Assembly (NCBI RefSeq): GCF_029338395.1 | Contig: NZ_CP119809.1 | Coordinates: 2,356,001-2,420,000 of the forward strand | Source of the DNA: Halorussus caseinilyticus | GTDB lineage: Archaea > Halobacteriota > Halobacteria > Halobacteriales > Haladaptataceae | Direction: 5' to 3' | DNA: 64,000 nt | Shown here: in pieces, positions 55,091-63,970 of the stretch | How positions within the stretch are numbered: the stretch's first letter is position 1 | Layout: the number at the start of each line of letters is the position of its first letter | Program-made: the position numbers and the translations under genes | The notes under the pieces: model-generated | Seen by the model: only the letters and a program-made list of their open reading frames with translations | Told to the model about the DNA's origin: nothing | Databases searched by the model: none

Positions 55091-55506
55091 GGCCGGTAGC
55101 GAAGCGCGAGGTAGACCACGCCGAACAGCGCGTAGACGCCGACGAACCCGTACAGCGCGGGCCACACCGCCGCGGGAACGGTGTAGTCGCTCACCCGCGG
55201 GAGGACGCGCGCGACGGACGCGGCGACGGCTAACACCGGCGCGAGTAGCGTCAGCGTGAGTTGACTCGCTCGCCGTTCGAGCGCCCGGTCTCGCTCGTCG
55301 AACAGCGACAGCGACGTGCCCTGCCAGACGGCGAGGAACCCGGCGACGCCGACCCAGTAGACCGCTTCGCTGGCGAGCGGGTAGCCCAACACCTCCCTGA
55401 GCAGGAGGCCGAGACCGACGCCGCCGAGGAGGAACCCGACCATTAGGCGTCGATACAGTCGTTTCTTGGCGAGCGGACCGCGTTCGGAGTGCGTAGTTCG
55501 TGTCAT
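55087..55506 (-). CDS. DUF2178-like membrane protein
   Basis: A 139-residue membrane protein with four predicted hydrophobic segments (LMVGFLLGGVGLGLLLREVL, AVYWVGVAGFLAVW, LTLLAPVLAVAASVARV, LYGFVGVYALFGVVYLAL) and a central charged loop FDERDRALERRASQ. This DUF2178-type protein plus a small XRE regulator is a recurring archaeal/bacterial gene pair. Its cellular job is unknown. Confidence 0.75.
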   Translation of the reverse strand: MTRTTHSERGPLAKKRLYRRLMVGFLLGGVGLGLLLREVLGYPLASEAVYWVGVAGFLAVWQGTSLSLFDERDRALERRASQLTLTLLAPVLAVAASVARVLPRVSDYTVPAAVWPALYGFVGVYALFGVVYLALRYRP

Positions 55507-55537
55507 GGACGTGGAGTAGGTGTAAAGCGGGCTTGTC

Positions 55538-55570
55538 GTAAAGTACGCTTTACAGTAAAGTCTACTTTAC
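55538..55570. promoter_or_regulatory. Twin 16-bp operator palindromes
   Basis: GTAAAGTACGCTTTAC (55538-55553) and GTAAAGTCTACTTTAC (55555-55570) share the perfect dyad GTAAAG-N4-CTTTAC and are separated by one base. A further half-site TGTAAAG is at 55521-55527. They lie 32-64 bases before the start of the membrane-protein/XRE operon and fit an autorepressor site. Confidence 0.7.
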
Positions 55571-55601
55571 ACTCCTACTTAGTTCTAGGGGTGACGGACG
55601 T

Positions 55602-55848
55602 GTGAACGTCTCGAAATCCCCCGCCCGGTCGCTCTGCATCGTGACAGCGACCGCAAACACCGGAGACGCAGTGAACGTCTCGAAAGCCCCCGCGCGCTCG
55701 ACTCCCGCGGCTCGGTGCGGTCCTCGGTCGTCACTCCGTTCCTCCCTGCGGTCCTTCCGTCGCCGGGGTTCGCCGAGCGCGCGGCCCCTTTATCCCCCCT
55801 ATCGGTTGGTCGGTCGAGCGTTTGCAGTGGATTGGTCGGCCGAGCGCG
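55602..55848 (+). repeat. Intergenic repeat family 2, copy at 55.6 kb
   Basis: Module A occurs twice here (55602-55634 and 55671-55702), both starting GTGAACGTCTCGAAA and continuing CCCCCGC. Module B (55775-55848) reads GAGCGCGCGGCCCCTTTATC then CGGTTGGTCGGTCGAGCG and GGTCGGCCGAGCGCG. It fills the 55507-55875 gap. Confidence 0.6.
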
Positions 55849-55875
55849 AAGAGAGAAGAAGGAGGGAAAAGTCGT

Positions 55876-57558
55876 CTACTCGGTCAGCTCGGCGACTCGC
55901 TCGCTCAGTTCCTCGGGCGTGGTCACGGCCTCGCTTCGCTCGCCGTCCACGACGACGTAGGCGGTCCCCTGCTCGTCGGACTCGGCCCCGACGCCCGGAA
56001 TCACGACCTTCTCGTGGTCGGCGACCCGGAGCGCGGCGCGGTGGAGGTCCGACCCCGCGTCGTCGGCGACTTCGACGACGAGCGGGTCCCGGCAGAGTCG
56101 CGCCGCGGCGGTGGCGTAAGCCGCGACCTGCACCCCGAAGCGGTCGGCGGCGTCGGCGAACGCCGCGACAGCGCCCTCTGCGGCCTCCCGGTAGCGGTCT
56201 TCGCCGGTCAACAGCGCGAGGTCGGTCAGCGCGTCGGCTATCTCGGCGTTGTGGTCGAGCGGTCGGAGCGGTCGGTCGAGCAGGCCCGGTCCCTCGCGGG
56301 GACCGTCCACGAACGCGCCCGAGTCGTCGCCCTCGGCCCGGAGTCGGTCGAGCGCGTAGTCGGCCACCTCGCGGGCGGCGTCGAGGTACGCTTCGTCGCC
56401 CGTGACCTGCCGTGCGGTCGTGAGCGCACCCAGCAGGTGGGCGTGGTCGGCCAGCAGACCGGACTCGCTCCGCTCGTCCGCCTCGTTCCCGGCGTCGAAG
56501 TGGGTCACTTCGCCGCCCTCGACCAGTTCTGACAGCACGTAGTCCAGCGCTCGCTCGGCGTACGTGCGCGCACGCTCGTCGTCCGTGTAGGCGTGGTAGG
56601 TCAGCAGAGCGTCGGCGACCATCGCGTTCGCGTCGGCGAACGCCGTCCGGTCCACCGCGGGCGCGTCGGTGGTCTCCCGGTCGGTCGGCCCGAGTGCGTA
56701 GTACTCGCTGACGTTCGGGTCGTCGCTCGCGCCGGGGGCCTGACTCCCGCCGAAGGCCTCGCCGTTCCAGAGCGTGGCGGTCAGGTACTCCACGGTGCGC
56801 TCGGCCGGGTCGCGGTACTCCTCGTCGCCGGTGTAGAGGTACGCGTTGGCGAACGCCCGAACGAGGGCGGCGTTGGTCGAGGCCAGTTTCTCGTGGTGGA
56901 CCTCCGACCAGTCGCGGCCCTCGGCGAACCGGAAGAAACCGCCGTCGTAGTCGTCGTAGAGGTGCTTGCGGACCGCCGACAGCGACGCCAGCGCCTGTTC
57001 GCGCTCGCGCTTCAGCGCGAACTCCGCGGTCCGCGGGAGCGGGAACTTCTCGCTGTCGCCCCACCCGCCGAACTGGTCGTCGAACTTCTCGTCCAACTGC
57101 CCGGCGACGAGTCGCTCGATGTCGGGCGAGAGGTCCCCGACCGGCGGGTCCTCGCGGAGACTCCGCGGGATGCGGGCGGCGTCCTCGCCCTTGTGGGTCC
57201 AGAGGTCCCGGACGCGCTGGACGACCTTCCGCATCCCGTCGATACCGAGGTAGGTCGCGCCGGTGAGCAGGTCGCCGTCAGGCGTGCAGAAGACGGTCGA
57301 GGGGAACCCGCCCGCGTTGTACCGCTCCCGAACCCGCGGTTGGCGGTCGATGTCCACCCGAACCGGGACGAACGAGTCGTTGACGTTCGCGGCGACCATC
57401 GGGTTGCTGTACGCTTCGCGGTCCATCTCGTGACACCACGCACACCACGTCGCCGAGAGCGAGAGCAAGACGGGCTTGTCGGCGTTCCGGGCCTCCTCGA
57501 AGGCGTCTTCGCCCCACTCGCGCCACTCGATTTTGGTCTCCTCGGCGCTTTCGTTCAT
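55876..57558 (-). CDS. DUF255 thioredoxin-domain protein (YyaL/SSP411 type, short form)
   Basis: A 560-residue protein. Residues about 15-130 are a thioredoxin-like domain with LSATWCAWCHEMDREAYSNP, a CxxC active site. The rest is an (alpha/alpha)6-barrel-like domain of the N-acylglucosamine-epimerase type (LPRTAEFALKREREQALASL, FRFAEGRDWSEVHHEKLAST). Full-length homologues run to about 680-720 residues, so the middle or C-terminus is reduced here. Substrate unknown. Confidence 0.85.
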   Translation of the reverse strand: MNESAEETKIEWREWGEDAFEEARNADKPVLLSLSATWCAWCHEMDREAYSNPMVAANVNDSFVPVRVDIDRQPRVRERYNAGGFPSTVFCTPDGDLLTGATYLGIDGMRKVVQRVRDLWTHKGEDAARIPRSLREDPPVGDLSPDIERLVAGQLDEKFDDQFGGWGDSEKFPLPRTAEFALKREREQALASLSAVRKHLYDDYDGGFFRFAEGRDWSEVHHEKLASTNAALVRAFANAYLYTGDEEYRDPAERTVEYLTATLWNGEAFGGSQAPGASDDPNVSEYYALGPTDRETTDAPAVDRTAFADANAMVADALLTYHAYTDDERARTYAERALDYVLSELVEGGEVTHFDAGNEADERSESGLLADHAHLLGALTTARQVTGDEAYLDAAREVADYALDRLRAEGDDSGAFVDGPREGPGLLDRPLRPLDHNAEIADALTDLALLTGEDRYREAAEGAVAAFADAADRFGVQVAAYATAAARLCRDPLVVEVADDAGSDLHRAALRVADHEKVVIPGVGAESDEQGTAYVVVDGERSEAVTTPEELSERVAELTE

Positions 57559-57733
57559 GTCCGGGGGGTTGGTGGCGGGCCGGGATGGGTCTTGCTATGT
57601 CGGCGTTGTGCGACGGTTGTTGGAGAGGTGAGTTGCGGGGACGTGGACGACGAGGGCGAGAGGACGTGAGTCATCCGACGGGAGTCCGGAGGAAGCTAGC
57701 GTCAGGCTCGAACCCATGAAGACCGCACGGCAC

Positions 57734-57754
57734 CGTGGGAGCTTCGCTCCCACG
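57734..57754. terminator. Hairpin between the DUF255 and J-domain genes
   Basis: CGTGGGAGC-TTC-GCTCCCACG is a perfect 9-bp stem in the 275-base gap between the divergent starts. Function is unclear. Confidence 0.35.
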
Positions 57755-57833
57755 AGCCGTGACTCACTGCGTTCGTCACGACACCGCCCCGAGTAGCGGG
57801 ACGCTTACAATCCCGCGCCACCAACCCCCACAC

Positions 57834-58385
57834 GTGCAACAAGACCGTCTCCTGTTCGGGTTGGCGGCGGTTCTCGCGGGCATCGCCACCCTCGAGTTCG
57901 TGCTGGCGTTCGTCTACACTCCCGCGTTGCTCGCCATCGCCATCCCGTTCGCGGCCGCCGCGTACCTCGTCTGGTACCAAGCCAGCGGTCGCCTCCGCGA
58001 GCGAGTCGAGAGCGGTCGGGCCGGGCGCTACCAGCGCACGGCGACCGAACGAGGCGGGTTCGGCGCGGGTCCCCGCGAGTCGTACTCCGAGCGCCGCGGC
58101 GGGTTCGACGCCGACCGCGGCGGGTTCGGCGCGCGAGGTGGCCGAGGTCAGCGAGCGCGCGGCCAGCGAGCGCGCGCGGACGGCGCGCGAGTCGGGCGCG
58201 ACCCCGGACCCACCGCGGCCGAAGACTACCGCGTCCTCGGACTCGACACCGACGCCGACGCCGAGGAGGTCAAGCGGGCCTACCGCGAGAAAGTCAAGTC
58301 GGTCCACCCCGACCGCGAGTCCGGCGACGAGGCCGAGTTCAAGCGCGTGAAAGAAGCCTACGAGCGACTCCAAGAGCGACGCTGA
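57834..58385 (+). CDS. Membrane-anchored J-domain protein
   Basis: A 183-residue protein starting at GTG. Two hydrophobic segments lie near the N-terminus (LLFGLAAVLAGIATLEFVLA, FVYTPALLAIAIPFAAAAYL). A Gly/Arg-rich linker (about 60-120) follows, then a C-terminal J domain with YRVLGLDTDADAEEVKRAYR and the essential HPD tripeptide (VHPDRES). It would recruit DnaK-type Hsp70 to the membrane. An ATG 33 codons upstream lies in repetitive sequence and was not used. Confidence 0.85.
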   Translation: MQQDRLLFGLAAVLAGIATLEFVLAFVYTPALLAIAIPFAAAAYLVWYQASGRLRERVESGRAGRYQRTATERGGFGAGPRESYSERRGGFDADRGGFGARGGRGQRARGQRARADGARVGRDPGPTAAEDYRVLGLDTDADAEEVKRAYREKVKSVHPDRESGDEAEFKRVKEAYERLQERR

Positions 58386-58395
58386 GCGCGGGACT

Positions 58396-58428
58396 GTCGC
58401 CGCCGACGACTCGTCGGCGGCGGCGACT
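58396..58428. terminator. GC-rich hairpin after the J-domain gene
   Basis: CGCCGCCGACGA and CGTCGGCGGCG form a strong stem just after the stop codon. It lies in the 139-base gap before the surface protein gene. Confidence 0.4.
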
Positions 58429-58524
58429 CCCCGAAGTCCCGGTCTCACACCGCGCAGTCGCGGACTATCACCAAGCGGATTTATTACGGATGGGTCATAA
58501 CACCTCGCTAACTTTCACCCCGCC

Positions 58525-60012
58525 ATGTCAGCGAGACCTCCGCAGTACCGCGTCGTCGCCGTCGTGACCCTCCTACTCGCGGCGACAGTCGCGCCGTCGA
58601 TTGGTGCGAGTTCGGTTGCGAGCGCCGAAACCAACGCCTCGTTCGTCGAGAGCGTCGTCTACGAGCAACGCGGCGACGTGGCGAACATCACCGTCAAAGC
58701 CTCCCAATCGGCGACGGTCAACCTCGGGTCGGCCGAGCAGGGATTCTGGTTGCAGGTCGGCGTCAAGAAGGGGACGACCAAACTACGGCTCAACACCTTC
58801 AAAGCCGGTCGGTCCGCGACGTATCCCGTCTCGGAGATGGTGTGGGCGGCCAAAGGCTCCGTCCGGAATCGGGCGCTCCTCACCCAGTCGATAGACGGGG
58901 CGCTGGACACCGCCGAGTACCAGATGAACGTCACGATACAGGGCCAAGAGCGCGCGCTCGGGGCGTTCGTCGTCGAGAAGCGCGCGACCTACAACATCTC
59001 CGCGCGCATCGCGCCCGAGGCCCTCGACGTGTCGAAGCTAAATTCGAGCGCCGACGTACGGAACGCGACGGTCCCGCCGTGGCGCGACTCGGTGGCCTAC
59101 GGCGACTGGTTTTTCCTGCGCGTCAACGCCACCGGCGTCCGGGGTGCGCTCGAAAAGTCGTTGCTGGACGGCGACGGCGAGTCCGGGATGCGGGTCGATT
59201 TCGTCCAGACCAACCCGCCGATGAACGGGCGGAGCAACGACTTCACCGGCGCGACGGTAGAGCGGGTCATCACCGGCGGTGACTTCGAGGGGTTCTACCT
59301 CGCGGTGGACACCGCTGAGGACGACGTGGAACCCGGCGACAAGTACCGAGCGTCGTTCGTTATCCCGAAAGGGAGTTCGCTGGCGAAGAAGAAACAGAAC
59401 GTCTCGACCAAGTTTCGGGTCGCCGAGCGCCGAGTCCTCGTGGAGCGAAGGGGACCGGGCAAGGAAGTCGTCGTGGCGAACGAGACCACGATAAACGGCT
59501 CGACCACCCTGACGCCCGGCACGAAAATCAACATCTCGGCGCGCGACACCGGCACCGACCCCTTCCTCTATCCGCGGACGGTGACTGTCTCCAAGAACCG
59601 GACGTTCCAAGCGACGTTCAACTTCTCGAAACTGCGTCCCGGACGAAGGTTCGAGATTCGCCTCGTGGACCAGAAAGAGACCGTCCCGGCGATGGTTGCG
59701 AACGACTCGGCCCCGTCGAAGGGAGGGTCGCCGAACGAGACGACGACCCCGCCGAATACGACGACCCCGCCGAACGCGACGACCAACGCGACCACGACCC
59801 CGCCGAACGCGACGACCAACGCGACGACAACGACGCCCGACGGTCTCACTCAGCGTGCGGTGAACGGTACTGGCAAGCCGCTGACACAGCGACCCGTCGA
59901 GGAGAGCGAAGACGGGAGCGGTGGAAGTGGCGGCCCAGTCCCCGGTTTCGACGGAATCGGAGCAATCGTCGCGGTGGTGGCGGCCACCCTGTTAGCCGCC
60001 CGACGGCGGTAG
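58525..60012 (+). CDS. PGF-CTERM-anchored surface glycoprotein (BGTF type)
   Basis: A 495-residue cell-surface protein. Residues about 9-35 form a Sec-type signal peptide. The ectodomain has many N-glycosylation sequons (NAS, NIT, NVT, NIS). A Thr/Asn/Pro linker with repeated NATTNATT units (about 405-440) precedes GGPVPGFDGIGAIVAVVAAT plus RRR. That is the PGF-CTERM sorting signal cut by archaeosortase A, after which the protein is lipid-anchored. Function of the ectodomain is unknown. Confidence 0.88.
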   Translation: MSARPPQYRVVAVVTLLLAATVAPSIGASSVASAETNASFVESVVYEQRGDVANITVKASQSATVNLGSAEQGFWLQVGVKKGTTKLRLNTFKAGRSATYPVSEMVWAAKGSVRNRALLTQSIDGALDTAEYQMNVTIQGQERALGAFVVEKRATYNISARIAPEALDVSKLNSSADVRNATVPPWRDSVAYGDWFFLRVNATGVRGALEKSLLDGDGESGMRVDFVQTNPPMNGRSNDFTGATVERVITGGDFEGFYLAVDTAEDDVEPGDKYRASFVIPKGSSLAKKKQNVSTKFRVAERRVLVERRGPGKEVVVANETTINGSTTLTPGTKINISARDTGTDPFLYPRTVTVSKNRTFQATFNFSKLRPGRRFEIRLVDQKETVPAMVANDSAPSKGGSPNETTTPPNTTTPPNATTNATTTPPNATTNATTTTPDGLTQRAVNGTGKPLTQRPVEESEDGSGGSGGPVPGFDGIGAIVAVVAATLLAARRR

Positions 60013-60020
60013 GGCCGATG

Positions 60021-60030
60021 TTTTTTATAC
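60021..60030 (+). promoter_or_regulatory. TATA box of the Mrr-like gene
   Basis: TTTTTTATAC lies 48-57 bases before the ATG at 60078, or about 60 before an in-frame ATG at 60090. The T-run may also help end the surface-protein transcript. Confidence 0.45.
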
Positions 60031-60077
60031 AGGGGCTGAGGATATGAAGTCGAACACGGTTCCCCCGCGGTGAAATC

Positions 60078-61103
60078 ATGTTGCAGGGAATGGACCAGTC
60101 GGATTTCGGGCAGTTCGTTGCGGCCCTCTGGGAGCGGCAGGGCTGGCAGACACAGGTCAAGCGCGACGACGGCCGGGTCTTCGTCGCGGTCCAGCGACCT
60201 CAGTCCGGCGAGGAGGGACTGCTGTGGGCCCGCGGCGACGACGGCGAAGTCGGCGGCCAGCAAGTCCAGCAGTTCGCCTCGCTCTGCCAGCAGTACGAAG
60301 TCGCGGAGGCGGCAATCGTCACCGCGGGGACGTTCTCGGACGACGCAGAGAAGGTCTCACAGGGGTCCGGCGTCGAACTCCTCGACGCCGAGGGCATCGC
60401 ACAGATACTCAAGCGCAAGGAGTGGATTGACCTCGCCGAGGAGTACGGCGGCGGCGACGTACCGTCCGGCGGCGACGGCGACTCACCCCTCGACTCGCTG
60501 AAGGCGGTGAGCGAGCGAGCGTCGTCGCTGGTCTCGGGTGCGCTCGGCGACACCGACGTTTCGGTCCCGACGAAACCCGCACTCGGGGTCGTCGTGGTAG
60601 TCGCCTTGCTCGCCGTGGGTGTTCTCGTCGGCCCGTCGATACCCTTCCTCGGCGGCGGCGGTGGCGGCGCGCCCATCTCGGCCGAATCCGTCGCGCCCGC
60701 CAACAGCACGACCAACGTCACCGTCTCGTGGAACGCAAAGGTAGTAGACACCATCGACCCCAACGAGAGCGACGGGCGGGCCTACCACGCACCGCGCGGC
60801 GAGCAGTTCGTTCTCGTCCGGATGAGCGTCAACAACACCGGCGAGAAGAGCGCGAAGGTGCGACAGGCCGGGTTCAAACTCCGGACCGAAAACCGGACCT
60901 ACAGCCACCAACCGCTCAACGAACACGACGGTTTCGTGGACTTCGCCATCTCACCGGGCACCAACTACGTCGGGTGGACGGTGTTCTCGGTGCCGAAGGG
61001 GACGACCGGGACGCTGGTCTACGAACGGAACGCCTCCGACAAACCAATCGCCGTCTCGTTTGACCACGACCCGAACCTCGCGGTCAACGTGACCCAGCGG
61101 TAG
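60078..61103 (+). CDS. Mrr-like nuclease-domain protein with membrane anchor and DUF4352-like domain
   Basis: A 341-residue protein in three parts. Residues about 5-115 resemble the Mrr/PD-(D/E)XK fold (FGQFVAALWERQGWQTQVKR, then VFVAVQRPQSGEEGLLW, with GVELLDAEGIAQIL closing). One hydrophobic segment (ALGVVVVVALLAVGVLVGPS, about 172-191) follows. A C-terminal beta-sandwich (FVLVRMSVNNTGEKSAKVRQ) looks like DUF4352. The usual Mrr Asp-Glu-Lys triad is not clearly preserved: the QxK-like lysine position reads VAVQ. It may bind rather than cut DNA. The start could also be the ATG at 60090. Confidence 0.75.
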   Translation: MLQGMDQSDFGQFVAALWERQGWQTQVKRDDGRVFVAVQRPQSGEEGLLWARGDDGEVGGQQVQQFASLCQQYEVAEAAIVTAGTFSDDAEKVSQGSGVELLDAEGIAQILKRKEWIDLAEEYGGGDVPSGGDGDSPLDSLKAVSERASSLVSGALGDTDVSVPTKPALGVVVVVALLAVGVLVGPSIPFLGGGGGGAPISAESVAPANSTTNVTVSWNAKVVDTIDPNESDGRAYHAPRGEQFVLVRMSVNNTGEKSAKVRQAGFKLRTENRTYSHQPLNEHDGFVDFAISPGTNYVGWTVFSVPKGTTGTLVYERNASDKPIAVSFDHDPNLAVNVTQR

Positions 61104-61217
61104 GACGGCGGGCGAGTCGAATCGCACCGAAACCGGGTCGAACACCCCGTTAGCGTGCAGAACGGAGTCGTCCCAATCCGGGCAAGGCTTTTGGCGACTC
61201 CGACCTAACCCCGTCGT

Positions 61218-62882
61218 ATGTGCCCTAACCGGGCCGTCTTGCGAAGCGCGCTCGAACGCGGCGAACAGGAGGGCGGGAGCGTCGAGTTCAAAGAGCGACT
61301 CACCAAGGAACTCCACCTCACAGAGGGACGGATGGAGAGTCTCGCGGCCCAACTCAGACATCGAGTGTTGTCGGGCGACGGCGAAGCCACCTACGTCGTC
61401 GGCGTGACCGACGACGGCGGCATCGCCGGAATCAGCCACGAGGCCTTCTCGGAGTCGATGGACGTACTCAGTCTGCTCGCCGAGGAAGCGGGTGCCCACA
61501 TCGAAGACGTACAGACGTGGGGCATCGACGCCGACGGGTCGGCCAGCGAGATTGACGAGCTGTTCGTGACCGACCGGGACGCCGAGCAGAGTACCGACGG
61601 ACTCGTCGGCGTGGCGACGATTCGGGAGGGCGCGATGCTCGACACAGACAGCGAACACATCGTGGTCGGCACCGCGGGCCACGTGGACCACGGCAAGTCC
61701 ACGCTGGTCGGGTCGCTCGTGACCGGCCAACCCGACGACGGCGAGGGCGGCACGCGGGGCTACCTCGACGTGCAACCCCACGAAGTCGAGCGCGGCCTGT
61801 CGGCGGACCTCTCCTACGGCGTCTACGGCTTCGACGGCGACGGCCCGGTTCGGATGGACAACCCCCACCGGAAGTCCGACCGCGCCCGCGTGGTCGAGGA
61901 GTCCGACCGACTCGTCTCGTTCGTGGACACGGTGGGTCACGAACCGTGGCTTCGAACCACGATTCGGGGGCTGGTCGGCCAGAAACTCGACTACGGCCTG
62001 CTGACCGTGGCCGCCGACGACGGCCCGACCAAGACCACCCGCGAACACCTCGGGGTCTTGCTCGCCACGGAACTGCCGACGATGGTCGTCATCACGAAGG
62101 CCGACGTGGTGGACGACGAGCGCGTCGCCGAAGTCGAGCGCGAAGTCGAGCGACTGCTCCGGGACGTGGGCAAGACCCCGCTCCGAATCGAGCGCCACGG
62201 CGTGGACGCCGCAATCGAGGAAATCGGCGGGAGCGTCGTGCCGGTCCTGACGACCAGCGCGGTCACGATGGAGGGGTTGGAGACGCTGGACGAACTGCTC
62301 GAACGCCTGCCGAAGACGACCGCAGACTCCGGGGACTTCCGGATGTACATCGACCGAAGCTACTCGGTGACTGGGGTCGGCGCAGTCGCCTCGGGGACCA
62401 TCATGTCGGGGGAAGTCGAGGCGGGCGACGAACTCCTGTTGGGACCGATGGCCGACGGTGACTTTCGAGAGGTCGAAGTCCGGTCCATCGAGATGCACTA
62501 CCACCGCGTGGACAAGGCCAAGGCGGGCCGCATCGTCGGCATCGCGCTGAAGGGGGTCCGGGAGACCGACGTAGAGCGCGGGATGGTCCTGCTCCCGAAG
62601 GAGGCCGACCCCGAACCGGTCCGGGAGTTCGAGGCCGAAGTCGTCGTCCTGAACCACCCGACCCGCATCGGCGACGGCTACGAACCGGTCATCCACCTCG
62701 AAACCGTGAGCGAGGCCGCGACCTTCCACCCCCACGAGGGCCAACTCCTGCCGGGCGACTCGGGGACCACCACGGTCCGGTTCAAGTTCCGGCCCTACCT
62801 CGTCAAGGAGGGCCAGCGGTTCGTCTTCCGCGAGGGCCAGAGCAAGGGCGTCGGCACCGTGACCGACGTGAACCCCAAGTAG
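61218..62882 (+). CDS. GTPBP1-type translational GTPase
   Basis: A 554-residue protein with an N-terminal extension (about 1-140) followed by an EF-1A-like GTPase. G1 is AGHVDHGKSTLVG (near 155), G3 DTVGH and G4 TKAD; two beta-barrel domains follow (YSVTGVGAVASGTIMSGEVE and VLNHPTRIGDGYEPVIHLET). This matches GTPBP1/2-like proteins, whose eukaryotic members act in ribosome rescue and mRNA turnover. The archaeal role is unproven. The next gene starts five bases after its stop. Confidence 0.88.
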   Translation: MCPNRAVLRSALERGEQEGGSVEFKERLTKELHLTEGRMESLAAQLRHRVLSGDGEATYVVGVTDDGGIAGISHEAFSESMDVLSLLAEEAGAHIEDVQTWGIDADGSASEIDELFVTDRDAEQSTDGLVGVATIREGAMLDTDSEHIVVGTAGHVDHGKSTLVGSLVTGQPDDGEGGTRGYLDVQPHEVERGLSADLSYGVYGFDGDGPVRMDNPHRKSDRARVVEESDRLVSFVDTVGHEPWLRTTIRGLVGQKLDYGLLTVAADDGPTKTTREHLGVLLATELPTMVVITKADVVDDERVAEVEREVERLLRDVGKTPLRIERHGVDAAIEEIGGSVVPVLTTSAVTMEGLETLDELLERLPKTTADSGDFRMYIDRSYSVTGVGAVASGTIMSGEVEAGDELLLGPMADGDFREVEVRSIEMHYHRVDKAKAGRIVGIALKGVRETDVERGMVLLPKEADPEPVREFEAEVVVLNHPTRIGDGYEPVIHLETVSEAATFHPHEGQLLPGDSGTTTVRFKFRPYLVKEGQRFVFREGQSKGVGTVTDVNPK

Positions 62883-62887
62883 AACCC

Positions 62888-63208
62888 GTGAACCGAGACC
62901 GGGCGGTCGAACTGGCGACGACGCTTCTGGCCGGAGTCCTGTTCGTCCTGAGCGCCGCGGGTCTCGCCGTCGCGGTGCAGAGCGGCGACGGACTCGTCTC
63001 GGCGGTGTTCGGCGTCTACCTCACGGCCCTGCTCCTCGCGGGCGTCCTCCGGGACATTATCGACACCCCACGCTGGCAGGTGGCGTTCTTCGCCGGGGTC
63101 GCGGTGTGGGGCGGTTACGGGTACCTCACGACTGGCGACCTGCTGTCGGCGTTGCTCGCGGTGGCGGGCGTCGTGATAGTCGCGGCGAACCTGCTCGACC
63201 TCCGCTAG
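62888..63208 (+). CDS. Small integral membrane protein
   Basis: A 106-residue protein starting at GTG with about four hydrophobic segments (LATTLLAGVLFVLSAAGLAV, LVSAVFGVYLTALLLAGVLR, VAFFAGVAVWGGYGYL, ALLAVAGVVIVAANLLDL). It follows the GTPase gene by five bases, so it is co-transcribed. Its end overlaps the convergent HAD gene by four bases. Confidence 0.7.
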   Translation: MNRDRAVELATTLLAGVLFVLSAAGLAVAVQSGDGLVSAVFGVYLTALLLAGVLRDIIDTPRWQVAFFAGVAVWGGYGYLTTGDLLSALLAVAGVVIVAANLLDLR

Positions 63209-63924
63209 TCGGATTTCCACGGTCGCTCGGAGTCCGCGAGTCGCTCCAGCGACGAGAGCGCGTAGTGCGGTTCCGGGTCCGGTTCGACGCCTTCCTCGGA
63301 AGGCACCCACACCGACCCGACTCCCGCGGCGTGCGCGCCCGCCACGTCCGAGGATAGCGAATTGCCGACGTGTACCGCTCGGTCGGCCGTCGCGCCGAGG
63401 TCCGCGAGCGCGACTTCGAAAGGTTCGGGGTCGGGTTTCGCGGCGGCGTCGTGGCCCGCGAAGACGACAGTCTCGAAGCAGTCGGCGAGTCCCGCGGCCT
63501 CCAGTTTCGTGGTCTGCATCTCGGGCGGACCGTTGGTCACGACGCCGAGGGCGTGGTCGTCGGCGAGTTCGTCGAGAGTCTCGCGCGCGCCGGGCAGACA
63601 CTCGACTCGGGAGTGGTCGCGTTCGGCGGCGAAGGCGTCGGCGACCGCCCGGCCGCGTTCGGGGGCGTGGCCGCGGTCCGCGGCGATTTCCGCGAAGCAG
63701 TTCGCACGCCCCTCGGCGATGGAGACGCCGGGCGCGAGGTGGTCGCCGAACCGGTCGAAGTACTCGCCTACGTCGAAAAACGAGTCCTCCCCGGCCGACT
63801 CGAAGGCGAGGTCGAGGAGTTCTCCGGGCGGGCGCTCGTACTCCACGAGCGTCCCGTCTAGGTCGAACAGCACGGCGTCGATGTCGGCATCGTCGTCGGA
63901 TGTGGCGTGGTCGTCACCGGACAT
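63205..63924 (-). CDS. HAD-superfamily hydrolase
   Basis: A 239-residue phosphatase-like enzyme. Motif I is AVLFDLDGTLVEYE (residues about 17-30), motif II GVVTNGPPEMQTTKL, motif III Lys in KPDPEPFEVAL and motif IV HVGNSLSSDVAGAHAAG. The closest group is the haloacid dehalogenase/phosphoglycolate phosphatase subfamily, but motif IV has Asn-Ser-Leu-Ser-Ser-Asp instead of the common GDxxxD. Substrate unknown. Confidence 0.85.
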   Translation of the reverse strand: MSGDDHATSDDDADIDAVLFDLDGTLVEYERPPGELLDLAFESAGEDSFFDVGEYFDRFGDHLAPGVSIAEGRANCFAEIAADRGHAPERGRAVADAFAAERDHSRVECLPGARETLDELADDHALGVVTNGPPEMQTTKLEAAGLADCFETVVFAGHDAAAKPDPEPFEVALADLGATADRAVHVGNSLSSDVAGAHAAGVGSVWVPSEEGVEPDPEPHYALSSLERLADSERPWKSD

Positions 63925-63970
63925 GTGGTCGTCGGTCGAACGTCGGACTCGGCGGGGAAAAATCGTGTCG

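Noticed and set aside
58525-60012. S-layer glycoprotein
   Set aside because: It has the PGF-CTERM anchor and many sequons, but at 495 residues it is shorter than the major haloarchaeal S-layer protein and lacks its typical core, so it is called only a surface glycoprotein.
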